Of a stretch of DNA of 61,851 nucleotides, positions 48,532 to 58,217 are shown in pieces. A model generated the notes under the pieces. The model worked only from the letters and a program-made list of their open reading frames with translations, ran no database searches and was not told where the DNA came from. The first letter of the stretch is position 1; each line of letters begins with the position of its first letter. The position numbers were made by a program, and so were the translations under genes. The stretch is from Nocardia cerradoensis NBRC 101014 (GTDB lineage: Bacteria; Actinomycetota; Actinomycetes; Mycobacteriales; Mycobacteriaceae), in NCBI RefSeq assembly GCF_000308535.1, contig NZ_BAFW01000252.1, forward strand, positions 1 through 61,851, written 5' to 3'.

Positions 48532-49506
48532 GTGAGCGATCTGGATCCGGCGTCGGCGCTGGTGTACGCGATTCCGCTGCGGACTCGCTTCCGCGGCATC
48601 ACCGTCCGCGAAGGCATGTTGCTCGAAGGACCGCGCGGCTGGGGTGAGTTCTGCCCGTTCGTCGAATACGACGACCACGAGGCCGCGAACTGGCTCGCGA
48701 CCACGGTCGAGCAGATCGAGGACGGGTGGCCGGAACCGGTCCGGGATCGCATTCCGGTCAATTGCACCGTTCCCGCGGTCGGGCCCGAGCGCGCGTATGC
48801 CATCGTCGCCGAATCCGGTTGCCGCACCGCGAAAGTCAAGATCGCCGATCATCCCGAATCGCTCGCCGAGGATATCGAGCGGGTGGCGGCCGTGCGCGAT
48901 GCGCTCGGTCGCGACGGCGCCGTGCGGGTCGATGCCAACGCGGTCTGGGACGTCGATACGGCGGTTGCGAACCTGCGCCGGATCGACCGTGCCGCACAGG
49001 GTTTGGAATACGCCGAGCAGCCGTGCCGGACGATCGAGGAGCTGGCGGCGGTCCGGCGGCGGGTGGACATTCCGATCGCCGCGGACGAGTCCATCCGGCG
49101 CGCCGAGGATCCGCTGCGAGTCGCGGTGGCGGGAGCGGCCGATATCGCCGTCTTGAAATGCACGCCGCTCGGCGGGGTGCGGCGGGCGCTGCGAGTGGCG
49201 CAGGCGGCGGGGCTGCCGTGCGTGATCTCCTCGGCACTGGAGACGAGCGTGGGGCTGTCGGCGCAGCTCGCACTGGCCGGTGCGCTGCCGGAACTCGATC
49301 ACGCCTGCGGGCTGGGCACCGTCGACCTGTTCGCCGGCGACGTGGTCGCGGATTCGCTGCGCCCGGTCGACGGATATCTGAGCGTTCCGCGCACCCCGCC
49401 GGTTCCGGATCCCGCTCTGCTGGAACGCTTCCGCCATCCCGATCCGGAGCGCGCGGCGTGGTGGCGGAGCCGACTGGAGCGGGTGCTGCGGCTTCTGGAC
49501 CGGTAG
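48532..49506 (+). CDS. menC: o-Succinylbenzoate synthase
   Basis: 324 residues from GTG 48532. The enolase-superfamily barrel has Lys in KVKIAD, metal ligands in RVDANAVWD, YAEQPC and AADES, and the second Lys in AVLKCTPLGG, the order expected for MenC. The enzyme dehydrates SHCHC to o-succinylbenzoate in menaquinone synthesis. It matches the short (about 320-residue) mycobacterial type, Rv0553. No other men gene is visible in the window. Confidence 0.92.
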   Translation: MSDLDPASALVYAIPLRTRFRGITVREGMLLEGPRGWGEFCPFVEYDDHEAANWLATTVEQIEDGWPEPVRDRIPVNCTVPAVGPERAYAIVAESGCRTAKVKIADHPESLAEDIERVAAVRDALGRDGAVRVDANAVWDVDTAVANLRRIDRAAQGLEYAEQPCRTIEELAAVRRRVDIPIAADESIRRAEDPLRVAVAGAADIAVLKCTPLGGVRRALRVAQAAGLPCVISSALETSVGLSAQLALAGALPELDHACGLGTVDLFAGDVVADSLRPVDGYLSVPRTPPVPDPALLERFRHPDPERAAWWRSRLERVLRLLDR

Positions 49507-49626
49507 CGGTATCTCGGGGTCTCGACAGGGCCGGGACGAGGGTTTTCCCGCCCGCCCGACTGTGATTAGCTGATCGTGTGCCATCGGCAGTTCTCACGTG
49601 CTCGAACACACGATAGGAGTTCCGCA

Positions 49627-50424
49627 ATGCCCACTCGTGATTCTGCGTGGCCGCAGGGTACGCCCTGCTGGGTCGACTGCTCGGTCGACGATCCGCGGGC
49701 CGCCCGCGACTTCTACTCCGGTTTGCTGGGCTGGGAGATCATGGACAGCCCACCCGAGGCCGGGGGATATCTTATGGCGATGCTGGGCGGTAAACCGGCC
49801 GCCGGAATCGGCCCCAAGATGGGCGAGACGCCGATGCCCTCGGTGTGGACCACCTACCTCGCCGCCGACGACGTCGACGCGATCGCCGAGGCCATCGGCG
49901 CGGCCGGGGGAACGGTCTTCGTGCCACCCTTCGACGTCATGGACGTGGGCCGCATGTGCGTGGCCTCCGATCCCACCGGCGGGATCTTCGGCGTCTGGCA
50001 GGCCAAGGCCCACACCGGCGCCGGCATCTACAACGAACCCGGTTCCTACTGCTGGAACGAACTGCACACCGGCGACTACGCCACCGCCCAGGAGTTCTAC
50101 CGCCGCGTCTTCGGCTGGACCTTCGACGAAATCGGCGACGGCGAGAAATTCGTCTATTCGACCTTCTCCCCGCCCGGGGCCGACGTCGCCGGCGGTGTCA
50201 TGGACGCGAGCAACGCACCCGGCGACAACCCGCCCTACTGGCTCACCTGGTTCCAGGTTGCCGGGACCGACGAGAAACTCTCGCGCGCAACCGAACTCGG
50301 CGCCACGGTACTGATGGGTCCGGACGACACCCCGTTCGGCCGCTCGGCCGTCGTCCAGGCTCCCCAGGGCGAGATCTTCGGCCTCATCGACCCGACGGTG
50401 CGGGCGGAAACGCCGGGACAGTAG
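49627..50424 (+). CDS. Two-domain VOC-family protein (CFP30B/Rv0577-like)
   Basis: 265 residues from ATG 49627 with GGAG at 8-10 bp. Two glyoxalase-fold halves follow each other: CWVDCSVDDPRAARDFYSGLLGWEI ... GGIFGVWQ (about 12-130) and CWNELHTGDYATAQEFYRRVFGWTF ... GEIFGLIDP (140-258). The layout and length resemble the secreted-associated mycobacterial antigen Rv0577, which has been proposed to act on methylglyoxal. No signal peptide is visible. It stands alone between menC and the TIGR04338 gene. Confidence 0.88.
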   Translation: MPTRDSAWPQGTPCWVDCSVDDPRAARDFYSGLLGWEIMDSPPEAGGYLMAMLGGKPAAGIGPKMGETPMPSVWTTYLAADDVDAIAEAIGAAGGTVFVPPFDVMDVGRMCVASDPTGGIFGVWQAKAHTGAGIYNEPGSYCWNELHTGDYATAQEFYRRVFGWTFDEIGDGEKFVYSTFSPPGADVAGGVMDASNAPGDNPPYWLTWFQVAGTDEKLSRATELGATVLMGPDDTPFGRSAVVQAPQGEIFGLIDPTVRAETPGQ

Positions 50425-50522
50425 GGCTCGGTATGCCCTGGGTCGTCCGCAACGGCCCGGGGCACCGACATGCGCCCCCCGGGGCCGGATGCGTCGGCCA
50501 CGCGCCTGTTGCCGAACCAGGT

Positions 50523-51053
50523 TCAGCCCACTCGAGCGCCGCAGTCGTGCAGGGTGGCGCGCAGGAGAAGGGCGGCTTCCGGGCCGATGACCCCGTCGAC
50601 CAGCTCGAGGTAGCGGGTGCAGAATTCGGGGCCGTGCGGGGCGAGGTCGGCGCCCGGCGGCTCCAGGTGGTGGGCCAGCTCGTGCAGGATGACCAATTCC
50701 CGTAGGGCCCAAGCGGTTCCGCCGGTATGCAACGGGACGGCCAGCACCGAGCGGCCGGTCTCGTAATGCGCCGCCGCGGTGCCCGCACGGGCCCGGACGG
50801 CGAGGGGTGTGTCCGCTCGAACCCATTGCGCGCGGATCCAATTCAGGGCCAGCACCCGGTCCACATAACTCTGGACCGACTCGACCGACGCGAACTTCCG
50901 CTCGATCGGCAGCGTGAGCTGCGAACCGTGCAGGTCGACCGTGCGAGCGCCGAACTCCTCGGCTCGATCGAACATCCGCCGCACCAGGCCCTCGGCGTCG
51001 TAGACCCGGCTGCGCTGCGAATCCCGCTGCGTCACCGCGCTTTCCCGCACCAT
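50523..51053 (-). CDS. TIGR04338-type putative zinc metallohydrolase
   Basis: 176 residues from ATG 51053. The zinc motif HELAHH (HExxHH) occurs in ELVILHELAHHLEPPGADLAPHGPEFCTRYLEL, with a possible further ligand His in PHGPEF, resembling SprT-like proteases. The family is actinobacterial and uncharacterised. It is often seen beside a DUF2786 gene, and here the DUF2786 gene lies 120 nt upstream on the same strand. Substrate unknown. Confidence 0.85.
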   Translation of the reverse strand: MVRESAVTQRDSQRSRVYDAEGLVRRMFDRAEEFGARTVDLHGSQLTLPIERKFASVESVQSYVDRVLALNWIRAQWVRADTPLAVRARAGTAAAHYETGRSVLAVPLHTGGTAWALRELVILHELAHHLEPPGADLAPHGPEFCTRYLELVDGVIGPEAALLLRATLHDCGARVG

Positions 51054-51173
51054 TCGAGTCCGTTCACTCGGTGCACCCGATTCCGCACGCGTACCGAGCG
51101 CGGACTACGGGCCCCGGGCCGGGCAGCCGATCGCACGCTCGAGCCGAGGCCTTCATCCGGGCTCGTGTGCGGC

Positions 51174-52022
51174 TCATGCGCCGGGAGCTTCCAGAGTGCC
51201 GCGCGCCGAGGGCAATTCGGGCGACAGGCCCAGGCGCGCGGTGCGACCGGCGCGGTCGCCCGCACGGCGCGCGGCCGGGGAGTACCCGGTGGATTCCTGC
51301 GGACCGCGCCACGTGCCGCGGGCTTCGGAGGTGCGGGAGTAGAAATCGGTCAGTTCGAGGTCCTTGTTGCGCAGCGCCAACGCCGTGCCGGCGGATTCGG
51401 CGGCGGTCGTATCCGCGTCCACCGCCTCCGCTTCCACATCGGCCTTGACCTGTGCGAGCCGGCGGCCGATCCGGTCGGCGAACGCCATCTGGAAATTCAG
51501 CCGAGCCGTCACGGCTGCGACAGGGGCCTGAATGCGACGCTGCACCGTGCGACCCCAGCGCGTCTCCACCACGATCTTCTCCACCGTCGCCGATTTGTAG
51601 GCGCCGGATTTGATGTAGTGGTCGGACGCGCGCACCATCTGCACCAGCAGGCTCGTGTACAGCGCCTCGCACGTCGCGATATCGGTATCGAAGCCGTAGG
51701 CGTAGACCTGCGTGGATGTGCGGGTCACATCGCAGCGCACGTCGTTGGCCGCGGCGATCGCCACGAACAACTGCACATAGGTGCGCAGCCCCTTCTTTCC
51801 CGGCTCGCCGATCGGGACGACCTTCTGCATCGGCGTCGGGCGGCGTTCGCGACCGGCGATATGGGCGCGCGCCACCGCCAGGTCGATCGACGAACGGGTC
51901 GCCAGGCGCTGGGCGGCCGCCATGAAGGCCTCGGCCTCGTGCTCGTTGTCGGTCGACTCGGCCTGACGCAACAGCCCACCGATCCGGGTGAGCAACTTGT
52001 CCTGAGGCATCTGGGTCGACAT
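51174..52022 (-). CDS. DUF2786 domain protein
   Basis: 282 residues from ATG 52022. The N-terminal DUF2786 helical domain reads KLLTRIGGLLRQAESTDNEHEAEAFMAAAQRLATRSSIDLAVARA (about 6-50). A larger domain follows (GLRTYVQLFVAIAAANDVRC to FQMAFADRIGRRLAQV, about 85-220), then an acidic helix and a disordered basic tail. DUF2786 also occurs in phage proteins, but no phage gene is near. It pairs with the TIGR04338 metallohydrolase gene, suggesting a joint function that I cannot name. Confidence 0.82.
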   Translation of the reverse strand: MSTQMPQDKLLTRIGGLLRQAESTDNEHEAEAFMAAAQRLATRSSIDLAVARAHIAGRERRPTPMQKVVPIGEPGKKGLRTYVQLFVAIAAANDVRCDVTRTSTQVYAYGFDTDIATCEALYTSLLVQMVRASDHYIKSGAYKSATVEKIVVETRWGRTVQRRIQAPVAAVTARLNFQMAFADRIGRRLAQVKADVEAEAVDADTTAAESAGTALALRNKDLELTDFYSRTSEARGTWRGPQESTGYSPAARRAGDRAGRTARLGLSPELPSARGTLEAPGA

Positions 52023-52086
52023 CGAGCGCCAGGATACGAGAACCCACCGACATCGCCACATGATCGGGCGGGACACGGGGGCGGGT

Positions 52087-52141
52087 GCGGACGCCGAATC
52101 CCATCCGGCGGTAGCACCCGTCCGCGGACGCCGAATCCCAT
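52087..52141. repeat. 18-bp direct repeat upstream of the sugar-binding-protein gene
   Basis: GCGGACGCCGAATCCCAT is identical at 52087-52104 and 52124-52141, a 37-bp spacing, within the 214-bp spacer between the DUF2786 start and the solute-binding-protein start. It may be a regulatory direct repeat or a simple duplication. Confidence 0.55.
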
Positions 52142-52236
52142 ACAGCAGCCGAACAATGTATCTTGCCTTGTGCAACCGGCGCAGTGTGCGGGCGCTCACG
52201 CCTGACAGCTGTGTTCGTTACGACCCTGGAGTATCG

Positions 52237-53574
52237 ATGGCTTTGAACAAGGCGTCCTCGAACAAGGCGCGCACGGTTCGCGCGCGCGCCGTGTCACGAC
52301 GCTCGTCCCTCGTGTCCCGCGCCGCGCTGGCCACCGCCTCGGTGGCGCTGCTGACCGCCGGGTTGACGAGCGCCTGTTCGAGCGGCGACGGCAGCAACCC
52401 GACCGGCCAGAACCTGGGCGGCCGCGGTCCGATCACCTATGTCGAGGGTAAGGACACCACCGAGACGGGTGCGGTCAAGCAGCTCATCGACCGGTGGAAC
52501 GCCGCCCATCCGAACGAGCAGGTGACGTTCAAGGAACAGTCCAACGACGCCTCCCAGCAGTACGACGATCTGGCCCAGCACATGCGGGCCAAGCAGTCCG
52601 ACTACGACGTGATGGCGCTGGACGTGCCGTGGACCGCGGAATTCGCGGCCAAGGGCTGGATCCAGCCGCTGAAGGACTCCTTCGCCCTCGACACCTCCAC
52701 GCTGCTCTCGCCGACCGTCGCCAGCGCGACCTACCAGGGCACCCTCTACGCCGCGCCGCGCAACACCAACGGCGGCCTGCTGTACTACCGCAAGGATCTG
52801 GTCCCGAATCCGCCGAAGACCTGGCCGGAGCTGCTGGCCGACTGCAATATCGCGCACGATCACGGAATCGGTTGCTACGCAGGACAGTTCGCGCCCTATG
52901 AAGGTCTGACCGTGAACGCGGCCGAGGTGATCAACGCCTACGGCGGCTCGTTCGTCGGCCCGGACGGCAAGACCGCGACCGTGAACTCCCCGCAGTCGCG
53001 CGCCGGCCTGCAGGTGCTCACCGACGCCTACAAGAACGGCGACATCCCCAAGGAGGCCATCTCCTACAAGGAGCCGGAGAGCCAGAACGCCTTCGCCTCG
53101 GGCAAGCTGCTGTTCCTGCGCACCTGGCCGAACTTCTACGGTGTGGCGCAGGCGGACTCCTCCGCCGTGAAGGGCAACTTCGGCGTCTCCCCGCTGCCCG
53201 GTAAGGACGGCATCGGCGCCTCCACGCTCGGTGGTTACAACGCCGCCATCAGCGCCTACTCCAAGCACAAGGCCACCGCGCTGGACTTCCTGCGCTTCCT
53301 GATCAGCGAGGACGCCCAGCGGATCGTCGCCGAGGGCGCGTTCCCGTCGGTGCGGTCGTCGATGTACGACGATCCGGCGCTGATCGCGAAGTTCCCGTAC
53401 CTGCCCGCACTGAAGGATTCGATCGCCAGCGCCGTGCCGCGTCCGGTCACCCCCTTCTACCCGGCGGTGTCGAAGGCCATCCAGGACAACGCATATGCTG
53501 CGTTGACCGGTAAGAAATCAGTCGATGACGCGATCATCGGCATGCAGAAGGGCATCGAAGCCGCCGGCTCCTGA
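52237..53574 (+). CDS. Sugar ABC transporter solute-binding lipoprotein (LpqY-like)
   Basis: 445 residues from ATG 52237, GGAG upstream. A lipoprotein signal (residues 24-50) ends in LTSACSS, so Cys is lipidated. The mature protein is a type I sugar-binding fold: ITYVEGKDTTETGAVKQLIDRWNAAHP, YDVMALDVPWTAEFAAKGWI, PRNTNGGLLYYRKDLVPNPPKTWPELL and GGYNAAISAYSKHKATALDFLRFLIS. The order binding protein-permease-permease matches mycobacterial lpqY-sugA-sugB, which takes up trehalose, so trehalose or another disaccharide is a plausible ligand. Confidence 0.9.
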   Translation: MALNKASSNKARTVRARAVSRRSSLVSRAALATASVALLTAGLTSACSSGDGSNPTGQNLGGRGPITYVEGKDTTETGAVKQLIDRWNAAHPNEQVTFKEQSNDASQQYDDLAQHMRAKQSDYDVMALDVPWTAEFAAKGWIQPLKDSFALDTSTLLSPTVASATYQGTLYAAPRNTNGGLLYYRKDLVPNPPKTWPELLADCNIAHDHGIGCYAGQFAPYEGLTVNAAEVINAYGGSFVGPDGKTATVNSPQSRAGLQVLTDAYKNGDIPKEAISYKEPESQNAFASGKLLFLRTWPNFYGVAQADSSAVKGNFGVSPLPGKDGIGASTLGGYNAAISAYSKHKATALDFLRFLISEDAQRIVAEGAFPSVRSSMYDDPALIAKFPYLPALKDSIASAVPRPVTPFYPAVSKAIQDNAYAALTGKKSVDDAIIGMQKGIEAAGS

Positions 53575-53609
53575 CCCTGTCCGCAGTCTGCCCCGTAGGA
53601 GAGTTGAAC

Positions 53610-54644
53610 GTGTCGAGTCCTTCGGGTGCGACCGATCTCGCGCCACCCGACGATCAGCCGGTGAGCCCGAAACCGAAGCGCGACAGTAACTCCCGGGGCT
53701 TACGGCTCCCGCAGGGGTCGGGCCGCGCGTGGCTGTTCGTCGCACCGGTGCTGGTGGCGCTCGCGGTCGTCATCGGCTATCCGGTGGTGCGCGCGGTGTG
53801 GATGTCGTTCCAGAAGGACGCCGGACTCGACCCCGCCACCGGCATGTTCGTCGAGGGCGGCAGCGCCGGATTCAGCAACTACACGCACTGGCTGCTGCAG
53901 CAGTGCACCCTGCCCGGCGGCGGAACCGAGCCCTGCCCCACCGGCAACCTGGGTTCCCAGTTCTGGGCGGCCATCGGCATCACCCTGCTGTTCACGGTGA
54001 TCACGGTGACGCTGGAGGCGACCATCGGCCTCGGCATGGCGACCGTGATGGGTAAGACCTTCCGCGGGCGGGCGCTGCTGCGTGCCGCGGTGCTGATCCC
54101 GTGGGCGATCCCGACCGCGGTGACGGCCCGGTTGTGGGAGTTCATGTTCCAGTACAACGGCGTGGTCAACCGGGTACTGCACACGCACATCCTGTGGCAG
54201 ACCGATCCGTGGTGGTCACGATTCGCGGTGATCATCGCCGACGTCTGGAAGACCACTCCGTTCATGGCCCTGCTGATCCTCGCCGGACTGCAGGTGATTC
54301 CGAACGACGTGTACGAGGCGGCCAAGGTCGACGGCGCCTCGGCCTGGCAGCGCTTCACCCACATCACGCTGCCGCTGCTGAAGCCGGCGCTGCTGGTCGC
54401 GGTGCTGTTCCGGACCATGGACGCACTGCGCCTCTACGATCTGCCGGCCATCATGATGCAGGGCAACCCGGCGACCCGGACCATCTCGATCCTCGTTGTC
54501 GATCAGGTGCGGCAAGGCTCCAACAGTGCGGCCGCGCTGTCGGTGCTCACCTTCCTGATGATCTTCGCGGTGGCGTTCGTGCTGGTGAAGATACTGGGCG
54601 CCAATGCGGTGGCGACGCAGGAAGAACAGCGGAAGGCACACTGA
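53610..54644 (+). CDS. Sugar ABC transporter permease (SugA-like)
   Basis: 344 residues from GTG 53610, chosen because AGGAGAG (53597-53603) is correctly spaced for it and too close to the TTG at 53604. Six hydrophobic segments between about 45 and 335, with the EAA coupling loop EAAKVDGASAWQRFTHITLPLLKPAL. The N-terminal 40 residues are disordered. It forms a heterodimer with the next permease, to which it is linked by a TGATG stop/start overlap. Confidence 0.93.
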   Translation: MSSPSGATDLAPPDDQPVSPKPKRDSNSRGLRLPQGSGRAWLFVAPVLVALAVVIGYPVVRAVWMSFQKDAGLDPATGMFVEGGSAGFSNYTHWLLQQCTLPGGGTEPCPTGNLGSQFWAAIGITLLFTVITVTLEATIGLGMATVMGKTFRGRALLRAAVLIPWAIPTAVTARLWEFMFQYNGVVNRVLHTHILWQTDPWWSRFAVIIADVWKTTPFMALLILAGLQVIPNDVYEAAKVDGASAWQRFTHITLPLLKPALLVAVLFRTMDALRLYDLPAIMMQGNPATRTISILVVDQVRQGSNSAAALSVLTFLMIFAVAFVLVKILGANAVATQEEQRKAH

Positions 54645-55495
54645 TGACCACTGCTACCTCCGGCCGCAAACCGTGGCGGTCCGCACGGGTGTACGTCGGT
54701 GCGCTGATCGTGCTGATCTGGGGTCTGGCCCCGTTCTACTGGATGGCGGTGACCGCCTTCCGCGATCCGGACTACACCTTCGACAACACCCCGTGGCCCA
54801 CCCACGTGACCTTCGAGAACTTCCGCAACGCGTTCGACACCAGCCGCGGCAACGACTTCGGGCGGGCGCTCACCAACAGCGTCGTCATCGGCGCGGCCAC
54901 CACCGTGATCGCACTGCTGATCGGCATGATGGCCGCCTATGCGCTGGCGCGCATGGCTTTTCGCGGTAAGACGCTGGTCGCCGGGTTGATCCTGAGCGCC
55001 TCGATGTTCCCGGTGGTCGTCCTGGTGACGCCGCTGTTCCAGCTGTTCACCAACATCGGCTGGATCGGGCACTACCAGGCGATGATCATCCCGAACATCT
55101 CGTTCGTGCTGCCGATGACGGTCTACGTCCTGGCCTCGTTCTTCGCCGAGCTGCCCTGGGAGCTCGAGGAAGCGGCGCGGATCGACGGCGCGAGCCGGTT
55201 CCAGGCGTTCCGGCTGGTGATGCTGCCGCTGGCGGCGCCCGCGGTGTTCACCACGGCGATCCTGGCGTTCATCGCCGCGGTGAACGAATACCTGCTGGCC
55301 AGTCTGCTCTCGGTGGACCGGACCGAGCCGGTGACGGTCGCGATCGCGCGGTTCTCCGGTAACGATCCGCTGGTGCAGCCCTATGCGGCGATCATGGCGG
55401 CGGGCATCATCGTCACCGTGCCGCTGGTGATCATGGTGCTGCTGTTCCAGCGCCGCATCATCTCCGGCCTCACCGCGGGCGGCGTCAAGAGCTAG
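54644..55495 (+). CDS. Sugar ABC transporter permease (SugB-like)
   Basis: 283 residues from ATG 54644. Six hydrophobic segments and the EAA loop EEAARIDGASRFQAFRLVMLPLAAPAV identify a MalG-type permease. The ATG shares its A with the preceding stop, so the permeases are co-translated. No ATPase gene follows, unlike sugC in mycobacteria; the nearest candidate is at 45045-46124. Confidence 0.94.
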   Translation: MTTATSGRKPWRSARVYVGALIVLIWGLAPFYWMAVTAFRDPDYTFDNTPWPTHVTFENFRNAFDTSRGNDFGRALTNSVVIGAATTVIALLIGMMAAYALARMAFRGKTLVAGLILSASMFPVVVLVTPLFQLFTNIGWIGHYQAMIIPNISFVLPMTVYVLASFFAELPWELEEAARIDGASRFQAFRLVMLPLAAPAVFTTAILAFIAAVNEYLLASLLSVDRTEPVTVAIARFSGNDPLVQPYAAIMAAGIIVTVPLVIMVLLFQRRIISGLTAGGVKS

Positions 55496-55808
55496 CGGAA
55501 CGTCGGGCTCCGACGCCTCCGCGTGCCGGGAGCTACCCATGTGCTCCCGAAATCAGGTGTCCGGCGCGGAGGTCGAACTGTCTTTCGATATCGGCGGGTG
55601 GGCCGGTTAGTGAAGGGTTCGCAGGCCGAGCCGTGCCGCCGCTTCGCAGTTGCCGGACCGACAGGCCGTCGGCCGGTCGCGCCCGATTTCCGGGTGAGTC
55701 TGCGATTTACTGGGTATTAGCTGTTCTGGTTGACGTTCGACCGGCCCCGTAGGCTGGTCGGGATCGTTGTTTCTCGCTGGTTCGCCGACGCTCCGGGAGG
55801 AGATGATC
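55496..55808. other. 313-bp spacer before the class A PBP gene
   Basis: No gene is convincing here. TTGACG at about 55730 followed by TAGGCT at 55750 could be a sigma-70-type promoter with a short spacer. GGAGGAG at 55796-55802 is a strong ribosome-binding site that sets the PBP start at GTG 55809. Confidence 0.4.
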
Positions 55809-58106
55809 GTGAGCTCGACCCGCAAACCGCGGCGCGGCCGCCCGGAAACGGCGCCTTATGCCTCGATTGCCGGGTGGAAACAGCTCGACGGTGCGTCCCG
55901 GCCGAACAGCGGTCGCCCCCGCCGCCGCGAGAAACCCGCCGGCGCCGGCGACCGCCCGCCCCGCACTCGCGGGCAGCGAATTCGGCGCCTGCTACTCGCG
56001 CTGTTCCTGATCTTCGTCGCGATTCCGTCGTTACTGCTGGTACTGGCGTACTGGAGTGCCGAGATACCCGATCCGAGTGCGGTGCAGACCAATCAGATCG
56101 CCACCGTCACCGCCGCCGACGGAACGACGGTCCTCGCGAAAATCGTTCCCCCCGAAGGGAATCGCACGCCGGTGCCGCTGTCGGAGGTGCCGCAGACCAT
56201 GCGCGACGCCATGCTCTCGGCCGAGGATCGCGACTTCTACCGCAATCCCGGATTCTCGACGTCGGCCTTCCTGCGGGCCGCGCGCGACAATCTGCTCGGC
56301 CACGACGACGCGGGCGGCGGATCCACCATCACCCAGCAGTACGTCAAGAACGCCTTCCTCAGCTCGGAGCGCACCCTGTCGCGCAAGATGCGGGAGCTGG
56401 TGATCTCGGCGAAGATGGCGCGGCAGTGGAGCAAGGACGACATCCTCGCCGCATACCTCAACACCATCTACTACGGCCGAGACGCCTACGGGATCGCGGC
56501 GGCCGCACGCGCCTACTTCGACAAACCGGTCTCGCAGCTGACCCTCGCGGAGGGCGCGGTGCTCGCGGCGGTGGTGCGCACGCCGTCGATCCTGGACCCC
56601 GAGACGCACCTCGACCAGCTGAAGACCCGCTGGAACTATGTGCTCGACGGCATGGTCGGGATGGGCGTGCTGCCGCTCGGCGAACGCGACAAGGTGCAAT
56701 TCCCGACGATCGCGCCGCCCCCCAAACCCGACGACGACGCCGCCCGCGGCCCCGCCGGGCTGATTCGCACCCAGGTGCTGAAGGAGTTGCGCGCCGCGGG
56801 AATCGGCGATCAGGAGATCAACACCGGTGCGCTGCAGATCACGACGACCATCGATGCCAAGGCGCAGCAGGCCGCGGTGGACGCGGTGCATCGCACCCTC
56901 GACGGCCAGCCGCCGCAGCTACGCAGTGCGGTGGTGTCGATCGATCCGCGGTCGGGCGCGATCCGGGCCTACTACGGCGGTGAGGACGGAGTCGGCTACG
57001 ACTTCGCGCAGGCCCCCTTGCAGACCGGGTCCTCGTTCAAGACCTTCGCCATGCTCGCGGCGCTGCAGCAGGGCTTCACGCTGACGTCCCAGCTGGACAG
57101 TTCGCCGGTCGTGGTGAACGGGGTGCGGGTGACCAACGTCGAGGGCGAATCCTGCGGAACGTGCAGTCTCGCCGAGGCCTACAAGCGTTCCCTGAACACC
57201 AGTTTCATCCGGCTCACCCAGGCCATCGGGCCGCGGTCGGTGACCGATGCCGCCCACCAGGCCGGTATTCCGCTGCAGATCCCGGGTGTGCCGGGCACCT
57301 CGCTGTCGGAGCCGGACGGCCAGCCGGCGCCCACGGTCGTCCTCGGCGTGTATTCGGTGCGGCCCGTCGACATGGCTTCGGCCTATGCCACCATCGCGGC
57401 GTCGGGCAGCTATCACCAGCCGTATTTCGTGCAGCGGGTGGTGGCCGGGGACGGCCGGGTACTGCTCGATCGCGGGGCCCCCGGGCCGGGGCAGCTGCCG
57501 CCGCCGCAGCAGCGCTTCCCGCGCGGGATCACCGATACGGCCACCAAGGCGATGCAGCCCATCCCCGGATATTCGAACGGCCACAATCTGGCCGGGCGGC
57601 CGTCGGCGGCCAAGACCGGGACCACGCAGCTCGGTGACACCGGCGAGAACAAGGACGCCTGGATGATCGGGTTCACCCCCTCGCTGTCCACCGCGGTGTG
57701 GGTGGGCACCGATCAGCCCGAGCCGATCCGCACGGCGGGCGGTGGCCTGATCTACGGCTCCGGGCTGCCGTCCGACATCTGGAAGCGCACCATGGACGGC
57801 GCCCTCGCGGGAACGCCGGTCGAGCAGTTCGCGAATCCCGATCCGAGCGCCGCGGCCGGGCCGTTCGCGGCGCCCCCGCCGCCGAATTCGGCCGGGCCGT
57901 TCGCGGAGCCGGAGCAGCCACCGGCCGCGCCGCCGCAGCCGACCGGGAACGCACCGTTCGACATCCTGCAACCGCCGTCGCAGTCCGAGCAGCAGCAGCC
58001 GCCGCCGGTGATCGTCATTCCGCCCGCGCCGCCACCACCGCCACCGCCCCCGCCGCCGCGGCAGGTGGAGATCTTTCCGGGGCTGACCGTCCCGGTTCCG
58101 GGATGA
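55809..58106 (+). CDS. Bifunctional class A penicillin-binding protein with long Pro-rich tail
   Basis: 765 residues from GTG 55809 (ATG 55803 would touch the Shine-Dalgarno). A basic cytoplasmic tail and one membrane helix (about 60-85) precede the GT51 glycosyltransferase (EDRDFYRNPGF, GGSTITQQYVKNAF, RKMRELVISAKMARQWSKDDILAAYLN). The transpeptidase domain has SSFK, SLN and KTGTT, all intact. The last 110 residues are Pro/Ala/Gln-rich with a run of ten or so prolines. It polymerises and cross-links peptidoglycan outside the membrane. A second class A PBP begins 3.6 kb downstream. Confidence 0.95.
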   Translation: MSSTRKPRRGRPETAPYASIAGWKQLDGASRPNSGRPRRREKPAGAGDRPPRTRGQRIRRLLLALFLIFVAIPSLLLVLAYWSAEIPDPSAVQTNQIATVTAADGTTVLAKIVPPEGNRTPVPLSEVPQTMRDAMLSAEDRDFYRNPGFSTSAFLRAARDNLLGHDDAGGGSTITQQYVKNAFLSSERTLSRKMRELVISAKMARQWSKDDILAAYLNTIYYGRDAYGIAAAARAYFDKPVSQLTLAEGAVLAAVVRTPSILDPETHLDQLKTRWNYVLDGMVGMGVLPLGERDKVQFPTIAPPPKPDDDAARGPAGLIRTQVLKELRAAGIGDQEINTGALQITTTIDAKAQQAAVDAVHRTLDGQPPQLRSAVVSIDPRSGAIRAYYGGEDGVGYDFAQAPLQTGSSFKTFAMLAALQQGFTLTSQLDSSPVVVNGVRVTNVEGESCGTCSLAEAYKRSLNTSFIRLTQAIGPRSVTDAAHQAGIPLQIPGVPGTSLSEPDGQPAPTVVLGVYSVRPVDMASAYATIAASGSYHQPYFVQRVVAGDGRVLLDRGAPGPGQLPPPQQRFPRGITDTATKAMQPIPGYSNGHNLAGRPSAAKTGTTQLGDTGENKDAWMIGFTPSLSTAVWVGTDQPEPIRTAGGGLIYGSGLPSDIWKRTMDGALAGTPVEQFANPDPSAAAGPFAAPPPPNSAGPFAEPEQPPAAPPQPTGNAPFDILQPPSQSEQQQPPPVIVIPPAPPPPPPPPPPRQVEIFPGLTVPVPG

Positions 58107-58217
58107 CGGTCCGATCCGGCACGCTGTGATGCAACGAATTGGAGTAATCCGGCCATCACCCAGCACACGCCGATAGGGTGGAACGGGGTTGAACACGAGA
58201 CATTAGGGGCGACACGG

